DNA from: Bacteroidales bacterium UBA1458
Lineage (GTDB): Bacteria > Bacteroidota > Bacteroidia > Bacteroidales > VadinHA17
NCBI GenBank assembly: GCA_002325785.1
Contig: DCSU01000077.1
Coordinates: forward strand, 4,233-28,930
Direction of reading: 5' to 3'
DNA length: 24,698 nt
Below, in pieces: positions 15,359-21,871 of this stretch (the first letter of the stretch is position 1; the number at the start of each line of letters is the position of its first letter). A program made the translations under genes and the position numbers. The notes under the pieces are model-generated. The model searched no databases. It was given only the letters and a program-made list of their open reading frames with translations, and was not told where the DNA came from.

Positions 15359-17320
15359 TCAATAGCCTGTATTTTGCCAGAAGCCTTCAGGATCAGGACC
15401 TGAGGTTTTGTTGGTGACAGCATCCATCTGTGGCTGTGGGATAGGCCGCAGCATATGGAATGACTGGATATTGGCAGATGCAGATCCGTTGTACAGCCTG
15501 ACCCTGTCAATGAGTGTCCCCGTGCGTTTGAGGTCAAACCATCGCTGCTGTTCGCCGCAGAGCTCACGGGCCCGCTCATCAAGAATGACGTCTATATCCT
15601 TTGCAGTTACCTGTGCCTGTTCAGCTGTGGTGAGACTGTTATCCTGTTCAGGGATGGCGCGCGCCGTGCGGAGTTCATTAAGCTTCTGGATTGCCGGACC
15701 CGACTGGCCTGCCATCATATACCCTTCCGCAGCAATGAGGTACATCTCGGAGAGCCTGAAGAGAAAGGCATCTTTAGAACCAAGGTCCCTGATCACAGTG
15801 CCGGTATAATCGTCAAACTTCTTGAGGGCGATATACATCCTGTTTCCCTTGTAGTTTTGCACGCCGCTGGTGGCAGTAGCGATGGTGGGCATGATTGCAT
15901 CTTCAGTCTCATACAACGGCCACACGACCGGGTCACCGACATCGGTTCTGGAGAAGAGGACATACCTGTTAGCAGCTCTGGCTACCTGCTCGGCTGTCAC
16001 AGTCTCAGGAGAGAGGTAGAGAGCTGTGTCACGCATGAGAGCATATCCTGTTGGCGGTTGTACCCCTCCTTCAAACGCTCCCCCAAGCTGAGGCGCCACA
16101 TAGTAGACATCGCGGAACGATGCCTGGTAACGCTGGTCTGTCTCCCTGTTGAACACATCAAGAAGATATCCTGAAGGAACGAACCTGGTGAAGCCCTTGG
16201 AGTAGGGCTGGTAGCTAAGACCGACATTATAGACCACTCCTCTGAAGGTAATATTCTTATTGGCTTCGGTATCGGTACGCTTAAGTATTGCCGAGGTGGC
16301 AGGCACGCTGTTCCAAACCCCTGTGAACATCAGGTGGGCTGCATTTCCGCCTATCTCGTTCTTGCTGTTACGGAGGATCATCCCTGACCATGTCATCTGC
16401 TTGTTGCTGGCATCGAGCTTGAGTCTTTCGGGCATGATATTAAATGCCAGCTCAGTAGAGTAATCAACATGCCAGATCACCTCTTTATTGTTAATGCCGT
16501 CTTCGTTGGCTCCCAGCCAGCAGTCAGCGTAGTCTGTGAAGAATGATGCTCCGCTGCCTGTTATTACCTCCTCGGCCTGGGCTGCTGCGGCTGTGTAAGC
16601 TGCCGCATCATTGAACTTGCTGCCCTTGTATAGCAGCAGCCGTGCCCTGAGTGCCCTGGCGGCCCACAGGTTCACGCGGCCCGTCTTGGCAGTCCTTGCC
16701 TGCAGATGGTCGATGGCCTCGTCAACGTCATTCAGCATGAATGCATAGACATCCTCTTCCGAATCACGGTAGGCGACACTTGAGATGCTGTTGACAGCCT
16801 CCCTGTTAATCTGTACCGGTCCCCATGTCTCAACCAGGTGCCAGTAATAGAAGGCTCTCAGCGTCTTGAGCTCGCCTAAATACTGGTCTCTTTCAAGGGC
16901 TGAGAGAACCTGTTCGCCTGCATTGTTCACGGCCTTAATGCCTGTGTTGCATACGTTAACGGCAGTGTATAGCATCTCCCAGAATTCGTCAAAGCATGCG
17001 TTCATCGTCTCGCGTGTTGAGCTGGCGACTTCAGGAGTGATGCCGGAGTAGTTAATGAGGACCTTCTGCCTGTTGTCATAGCCTGTCAGCCATGTGTCAG
17101 TTCCTCCCTCACTGAGCCCCAGGGCAGCTTCCTTGCCGTACCAGCCCCTCAGATAGGAGTAGCTTGCAGCAACAAGTCCCTCAATTCCGCTCTTGGATGA
17201 GTAAAGTATATCCTCAGTGTTGCTTGTACGGTTGTTCTCCTCAAGGAAGTCCGTACATGAAGTGCCTGCCACCATAAGCAGCGCCAGCACAAGTATGAAT
17301 TGTCTAATTGTTGTTTTCAT
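15359..17320 (-). CDS. susD: SusD/RagB-family glycan-binding outer-membrane lipoprotein (653 aa)
   Basis: SusD-like proteins sit on the outer face of the outer membrane over the SusC channel and capture oligosaccharides. The protein begins MKTTIRQF with a hydrophobic stretch and the lipobox AGTSC (Cys22), followed by TDFLEE, the typical SusD opening. N-terminal tetratricopeptide-like helices follow, with the conserved LGELKTLRAFYYWHLVE-type segment near 150, and the C-terminal RagB/SusD block LRTARAIPEQ then DIDVILDERARELCGEQQRWFDLKRTGTL. The ATG at 17320 is chosen; a longer frame would overlap susC. It lies 25 bp after susC and 2 bp before GH28. The ligand is presumably pectic oligosaccharide by context. 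At 653 aa it is longer than many SusD proteins (about 500-600). Confidence 0.95.
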   Translation of the reverse strand: MKTTIRQFILVLALLMVAGTSCTDFLEENNRTSNTEDILYSSKSGIEGLVAASYSYLRGWYGKEAALGLSEGGTDTWLTGYDNRQKVLINYSGITPEVASSTRETMNACFDEFWEMLYTAVNVCNTGIKAVNNAGEQVLSALERDQYLGELKTLRAFYYWHLVETWGPVQINREAVNSISSVAYRDSEEDVYAFMLNDVDEAIDHLQARTAKTGRVNLWAARALRARLLLYKGSKFNDAAAYTAAAAQAEEVITGSGASFFTDYADCWLGANEDGINNKEVIWHVDYSTELAFNIMPERLKLDASNKQMTWSGMILRNSKNEIGGNAAHLMFTGVWNSVPATSAILKRTDTEANKNITFRGVVYNVGLSYQPYSKGFTRFVPSGYLLDVFNRETDQRYQASFRDVYYVAPQLGGAFEGGVQPPTGYALMRDTALYLSPETVTAEQVARAANRYVLFSRTDVGDPVVWPLYETEDAIMPTIATATSGVQNYKGNRMYIALKKFDDYTGTVIRDLGSKDAFLFRLSEMYLIAAEGYMMAGQSGPAIQKLNELRTARAIPEQDNSLTTAEQAQVTAKDIDVILDERARELCGEQQRWFDLKRTGTLIDRVRLYNGSASANIQSFHMLRPIPQPQMDAVTNKTSGPDPEGFWQNTGY

Positions 17321-17345
17321 CTCTTTATGTTTTTCGGACAGTCCG

Positions 17346-20300
17346 TTAAAAATCGAGGTTGAGACCAAACACCAGATGTTTTGCCATCGGGTTTGAGATG
17401 CTGCCGCCGCGTTCGGGGTCATAGTTATCAAGGTTACTGAAGGTGAAGTAGTTCTGCAGCGAACCGTAGATCCTCATGTTGCTTATTCCGGCCCTGGAAA
17501 TCAGGTTGCGGGGAAGGTTATAAGCCAGGGTGACCTCTCTCAGTTTCAGGAATGATGCCTTTTCGAATGCCATTGCAGGCATATCATTCTGAGATGCTAT
17601 GCCGGGGCGAGGGAATTTGGCATCCTGGTTTTCTGGTGTCCAGAAGTCCACATCCGGTGAACCGTCCTGCTCGGTGGGCTTGTATGCGGTGTTGTATGCA
17701 TACTGTATCCACTGGCCTACTCTTGCAAAGAGCTGTCCTGACAGGGTGACGCCCTTATAGGAGATGGAGTTGTTCCAGCTGAAGATGAACTGAGGGCTCT
17801 TGTTGTAGAGTCTCTTGTCAAGGTCATTGATGAGAGTATCATTATTGACATCTACAATTTTAATGTCACCCGGAACCCGGTTATAGAGTGCTGCCTTCTC
17901 AGCCTCAGCAATGGTCCAGCATCCGTCAGCCTCATAGTTGTAAAATGCCCTTACCGGTTCACCTACTACGAGTGCGTTGTTCGGGATCGATACATCACGG
18001 TCTGCGCCGCTGGCCAGTGCCATAATCTTGTCGCGGTTAGTGGAGAAGGTGAAGTCCGAAGACCAGAGGAAATCAGTTGTCTCAATTACACGGGCGCTTA
18101 CTGAGGCTTCGAACCCTATGTTCTCAGTCTCTCCAACGTTGGCAAGCACCTGCGGATAGACCGAGGTTGCCGGCAGGCCCTTATAGAGCAGCAGGTCAGA
18201 AGTCCTTGAATAATAGGCGTCAATGACCAGTGAGAGCCTTTCCTTCCAGAGTGAGAGGTCGATGCCTGCATCATATGTAGCCGTTGTCTCCCATGTCACA
18301 TCCGGGTTCCCGAGCACAGCAGGCAGCATACCTGTATATAAGGTGGTGCCGAAGGTATAGGGAACCAGTGTGGAGCCCAGGCGCGTCTTGGTCATATACG
18401 GGTCTACCGAAGAGTTGCCCGCAATACCCCAGCTGAGGCGCAGCTTGAGGAGGTCCACTGTCTGTACTCCTTCCATGAATGACTCCTCGGAGATAACCCA
18501 TGCAGCAGCGAGGGAGGGGAAGCTTGCCCATTTGTTTCCCTCCGCCAGCACTGATGATCCGTCGGCACGCAGCGTTGCGGTGAACAGGTACCTGTCAAGC
18601 AGCTTGTAGTTGATTCTCCCGAAGTATGAGAGGAGGGAACTTTCCGTATAAATATCCTCAAGCTGGCGTCCGGAAGAGAGAATGTTCTGCAGGAAATAGA
18701 AGGATGTTTTGGTATAATGATCCTGCAGTCCGTAGCCGTAAATCCTGTGTGATTCGTACTTTTCCCTCTGGGCTGCCTGTCCTGCAAGTAACTGCAGTTC
18801 GCTGTCCCCGCCGATTGCCCGCGTATAGGTAAGGGTGTTTTCAAGGATGTACTTCATCGCCTGGTCGTTCTCGGCGGAGATGTACGAGCCGCGGCCGAAC
18901 TGATAGTTGGCGGTGCACATATAGTCTTCATACATTCCCTGGCGGCCCGACTGTCCGTCAACACCCAGCGATGTCCTGAACTGGAGGCCCTTGAAAATGT
19001 CCCAGGTCATAAACACATTTCCGAAGAGACGGCTTGAGAGGGTGTTGTTGGTATAGAAGCCCTCCACCTCGTTGAGGAGCGGGTTAGTATGGCTGACTGC
19101 CAGCTCCGAAGGACGGTCAAGGATAGTACCGTCAGCAAGGAATGGCTGCGCCATGGAGTGCATCTTGATGAGCTGGGAATAGACATTGTCTTCCCTGCGG
19201 TCCCAGTCGCGGTAGGTGAACTGCAGGTTGGCACCGGCGGTAAATGCCCTGGATATCTTCTGAGTGATGTTTACCCTGCCGTTATACCTTTTCAGGTTAT
19301 CATTCTTAAGCAGTCCGTTCTCATCCATATAGCCAAGGCTGATAATATAGGATGTCTTATCCGACCCGCCAGAGGCTGACAGTTCATAGTTCTGGGTTAC
19401 CGAGTTTTGCATTACAAGGTCAAACCAGTCTACCCCGCCCTCATTGTAAAGGTCGAGGACGGTTTTTTCCCAGGGGGAGGAGAGAACATCTGACAGAACA
19501 ACTGAGGGAGGATAGGCCGAAAGGCTTGTCTGTCCCCATGTGTCAGCCACATTCTCTGCTGCATAGCGAAGGCGTTCCGCCATGAACAGGTAATCCTGTT
19601 CAACGTCCATCAGGCGTGGCAGGTTTGTGGGCGAGTTCATGGAGACGAAGCTGTTGAACGAGACCGTTGACTTTCCCCCGGCAGCAGCATCACCTCTCTT
19701 TGTGGTGATGATTATGACGCCGTTGGCACCCCTTGTTCCGTAGATAGCTGTAGAGGAGGCATCCTTGAGCACCTCTATGGAAGCAATGTCAGAGGGGTTG
19801 ATGTCAAGGGTTGAGCCGTACTCTATTCCGTCAACAAGGAAGAGCGGGGAGTTAGAGGCGTTGATTGACCTCACACCGCGCAGGGTCATGTTGATCTCTG
19901 ACCCGGTCTCGCCGCTTTCTCTGGTTATGTCAAGTCCGGCAACCTTGCCCTGTATCGATTGCAGGGCGTTACTTGACGCTGTTTTGACAATCTCGTCAGA
20001 CCTTACTGATGAAACGGATCCTGTCAGGTCTCTCTTTTTTACGGTACCGTATCCGACCACCACTATCTCATCGAGAGCCAGTGTGCTCTCCTGCATTACA
20101 ACGTTGATGGTAGTCCTGGTTCCGATGGTCTCGGTCACCGGTTCCAGACCGATGAAAGAGAACAGGAGGGTGGTTGCTTCAGCAGGCACAGGAATAGTGT
20201 AGAAGCCGTCGGCATTGGTCAGTGTTCCGGTGGTTGTTCCCGGAACGCTGACGGTGACGCCGATAAGCCTTTCACCTGTTGCCCCTGTAACGGTGCCCTC

Positions 20301-20393
20301 TATGGTCCTTGTCTGTGCCTGGACCATGATCCCTGCAGCAAGTGCAAGGATAAGCAGCACCGGTTTTCTGAAAATACACTTGTTCTTCAACAT
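17346..20393 (-). CDS. susC: SusC/RagA-family TonB-dependent outer-membrane transporter (1015 aa)
   Basis: It imports glycan oligomers across the outer membrane using TonB energy, working with SusD. Domain order: signal peptide 1-26 (MVQAQ), carboxypeptidase-regulatory-like beta-sandwich about 29-105 (IEGTVTGATGERLIGVTVSV), TonB-box-like DEIVVVGYG at 108-116, plug domain about 117-235 with NALQSIQGKVAGLDI and VDGIEYG, then the SusC plug signature IEVLKDASSTAIYGTRGANGV, and a beta-barrel to the terminal GLNLDF with the final Phe expected of outer-membrane proteins. Length is typical. It is the first gene of the susC-susD-GH28 unit and has its own promoter box upstream. No N-terminal signalling (anti-sigma) extension is present, which fits control by the HTCS and not by a sigma/anti-sigma pair. 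Confidence 0.97.
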   Translation of the reverse strand: MLKNKCIFRKPVLLILALAAGIMVQAQTRTIEGTVTGATGERLIGVTVSVPGTTTGTLTNADGFYTIPVPAEATTLLFSFIGLEPVTETIGTRTTINVVMQESTLALDEIVVVGYGTVKKRDLTGSVSSVRSDEIVKTASSNALQSIQGKVAGLDITRESGETGSEINMTLRGVRSINASNSPLFLVDGIEYGSTLDINPSDIASIEVLKDASSTAIYGTRGANGVIIITTKRGDAAAGGKSTVSFNSFVSMNSPTNLPRLMDVEQDYLFMAERLRYAAENVADTWGQTSLSAYPPSVVLSDVLSSPWEKTVLDLYNEGGVDWFDLVMQNSVTQNYELSASGGSDKTSYIISLGYMDENGLLKNDNLKRYNGRVNITQKISRAFTAGANLQFTYRDWDRREDNVYSQLIKMHSMAQPFLADGTILDRPSELAVSHTNPLLNEVEGFYTNNTLSSRLFGNVFMTWDIFKGLQFRTSLGVDGQSGRQGMYEDYMCTANYQFGRGSYISAENDQAMKYILENTLTYTRAIGGDSELQLLAGQAAQREKYESHRIYGYGLQDHYTKTSFYFLQNILSSGRQLEDIYTESSLLSYFGRINYKLLDRYLFTATLRADGSSVLAEGNKWASFPSLAAAWVISEESFMEGVQTVDLLKLRLSWGIAGNSSVDPYMTKTRLGSTLVPYTFGTTLYTGMLPAVLGNPDVTWETTATYDAGIDLSLWKERLSLVIDAYYSRTSDLLLYKGLPATSVYPQVLANVGETENIGFEASVSARVIETTDFLWSSDFTFSTNRDKIMALASGADRDVSIPNNALVVGEPVRAFYNYEADGCWTIAEAEKAALYNRVPGDIKIVDVNNDTLINDLDKRLYNKSPQFIFSWNNSISYKGVTLSGQLFARVGQWIQYAYNTAYKPTEQDGSPDVDFWTPENQDAKFPRPGIASQNDMPAMAFEKASFLKLREVTLAYNLPRNLISRAGISNMRIYGSLQNYFTFSNLDNYDPERGGSISNPMAKHLVFGLNLDF

Positions 20394-20442
20394 AGTTATC
20401 AGGTTAGAATTTAAATTGATTAGGATATGATTTTTGCAATAT

Positions 20443-20450
20443 CAAAGTTA
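20443..20450 (-). promoter_or_regulatory. Bacteroidota -7 promoter box of susC (TAACTTTG)
   Basis: The minus-strand TAACTTTG is a perfect match to the Bacteroidota -7 consensus TAnnTTTG. It lies about 50 bp upstream of the susC start, giving a 5' leader of roughly 40 bases. The region where a -33 TTTG should be is GC-rich (CCGCCGCCGGGCGCCGG) and has no match, as expected of a promoter that needs an activator. Confidence 0.55.
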
Positions 20451-20470
20451 TACCGGCGCCCGGCGGCGGA

Positions 20471-20490
20471 GGTACACTTTTTTGTTAAAA
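20471..20490 (-). promoter_or_regulatory. Candidate HTCS operator upstream of susC
   Basis: The minus-strand segment TTTTAACAAAAAAGTGTACC lies just upstream of the GC-rich spacer, about 20 bp from the -7 box, where an AraC-type activator would contact polymerase. It resembles A-tract sites I would expect for HTCS regulators, but only one copy is seen and no motif search was possible. Confidence 0.25.
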
Positions 20491-20565
20491 GGGTGGAGAT
20501 TTTGGCCGTGTTAAGCCTGGGGAGGGCCTGGGAAATTATGAGATTCAGAGAATAATAGTCTGAAG

Positions 20566-20630
20566 GATTTGCGATTTGCGATTTGCGAATTTTGATTAAA
20601 TCGACAATCGAAAATCTGAAATCGAAAATC
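20566..20630. repeat. Imperfect inverted repeat built of ATTTGCG and ATCGAAA units, downstream of GH105
   Basis: The left arm has three tandem gatttgc-type units (20566-20590) and the right arm two aatcgaaaatc-type units (20606-20630). Aligning the left arm with the reverse complement of the right arm gives 20 matches in 25 positions, so either strand can fold into a long imperfect hairpin with a 15-base loop. It begins 15 bp past the GH105 stop and could end or stabilise the HTCS-GH105 transcript. It resembles a dispersed intergenic repeat, but copies elsewhere in the genome cannot be checked here. Confidence 0.6.
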
Positions 20631-20645
20631 CTCTATTGCCTGATC

Positions 20646-21848
20646 TTATTCCTGTATCATCTCATATTCCAGGCTGGCCATGATGAAGGGGCCGACGCCC
20701 TTGGGGTCATTTTCGCGGATCACTTCGCCGATATAATATTCATATGAGCCGTCGCGGTAGGGATCGCCACCCAGGCCTGCCACCCCGCAGATATTGGTCA
20801 TTGTAACGAGGCCGGCACTGTCGGTTTTGATGAAGTTTTCAATCAGTCCCATGTAGGCTTTTTCGGCTGTGGCAAGATATTTCCCGTCAAGATATCCCAT
20901 CCTGACTCCCTTGAATATTGAATAGGTGAACATGGCTGTGCATGATGTTTCAATATAATTACCCGGTTCTCCCGAACGGTCCAGCACCTGGTACCAGCCA
21001 CCCGTCCGGGTGTCCTGTATCTCTGAAAGCTTCTGAACCATTCCATGAAGGATAGTTACCATCTCATCTCTGCCAGGCTGCTCCTCCGGCAGGAAGTCAA
21101 GCACGTCCACAATAGCCATTGAGAACCATCCCATAGCCCGGCCCCATGCATGTGGCGCCTGGCCCGTAATGCTGTCAGCCCATGCCATCTTGCGGGAGGC
21201 ATCAAAAGCATGCCTGTACAATCCTGTCTCAGGATCCCGGGTATTCCGGGCAACGATGAGAAACTGGTTCACTACATCCTGAAAATCCTCCGGCTGGTTA
21301 TACCTCAGGGCATATTCAGCATAGAAGGGGGCTCCCATGTAGAGACCGTCAAGCCACATCTGGTCAGGGTATATCTTCTTGTGCCAGAAGCCGCCTTCAG
21401 CAATCCTCGGCTGTGATTCCAGCTGATCCCTGAGGGTATGTATAACCTTTTCGTACCTCGGATCTTTTGCGCTGTCAAACAACAGGAACATCATCTTGCC
21501 GGGATTGACCTGGTCAATGTTGTAGTTCTCCTTTTTGTACTCATAGATTATGCCGTTTTCGTCGATGAGAGAATCTGCATATCCTCTTGCATATTCAAAG
21601 TAGGCTTTATCTCCGGTGGCCTCACTCAGGCGGATGAAGGCCAGACCCATGAGACCCTGGGTGTAATTCCATTTTTTTTCCGTCACAAAATCAGACATCC
21701 AGAGTGACGGGTTCCGGATCATTTCCGATTCGGCCATCCGTACTGACCACCGGGGTGAGTTAAGTCCATCGCGTCTGCTGGTATCGCATGAACTCAGGAT
21801 TATCACTGCCAGCAGACAGGCAAGTGCGGTGGTAGATGAGGTTTTCAT
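20646..21848 (-). CDS. GH105 unsaturated rhamnogalacturonyl/uronyl hydrolase lipoprotein (400 aa)
   Basis: GH105 enzymes (YteR/YesR type) remove the 4,5-unsaturated uronic acid that pectate or rhamnogalacturonan lyases leave at the non-reducing end. The (alpha/alpha)6-barrel family is recognised from YPDQMWLDGLYMGAPF at 160-175 with the conserved Asp162 and Asp167, HAWGRAMGWF at 233-242, NYIETSCTAMF at 297-307 and CGVAGLGG with YRDGSYEYY at 354-372. The N-terminus is a lipoprotein signal with lipobox LSSC (Cys21), so it probably sits in the periplasm on a membrane. The start is the ATG at 21848, 23 bp after the HTCS stop, so it is likely co-transcribed with the regulator. GH88 is the close alternative, but the motifs and length favour GH105. 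No lyase that would make its substrate is in the window. Confidence 0.9.
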   Translation of the reverse strand: MKTSSTTALACLLAVIILSSCDTSRRDGLNSPRWSVRMAESEMIRNPSLWMSDFVTEKKWNYTQGLMGLAFIRLSEATGDKAYFEYARGYADSLIDENGIIYEYKKENYNIDQVNPGKMMFLLFDSAKDPRYEKVIHTLRDQLESQPRIAEGGFWHKKIYPDQMWLDGLYMGAPFYAEYALRYNQPEDFQDVVNQFLIVARNTRDPETGLYRHAFDASRKMAWADSITGQAPHAWGRAMGWFSMAIVDVLDFLPEEQPGRDEMVTILHGMVQKLSEIQDTRTGGWYQVLDRSGEPGNYIETSCTAMFTYSIFKGVRMGYLDGKYLATAEKAYMGLIENFIKTDSAGLVTMTNICGVAGLGGDPYRDGSYEYYIGEVIRENDPKGVGPFIMASLEYEMIQE

Positions 21849-21871
21849 TGTTGAGTCTGTGTGTAAGGTTT

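Noticed and set aside
17321..17431. Upstream extension of the susD frame
   Set aside because: It overlaps susC and would bury the lipoprotein signal peptide that starts at 17320.
20566..20630. CRISPR-like repeat
   Set aside because: The units are only about 7-11 bp without unique spacers, and no cas genes are present.
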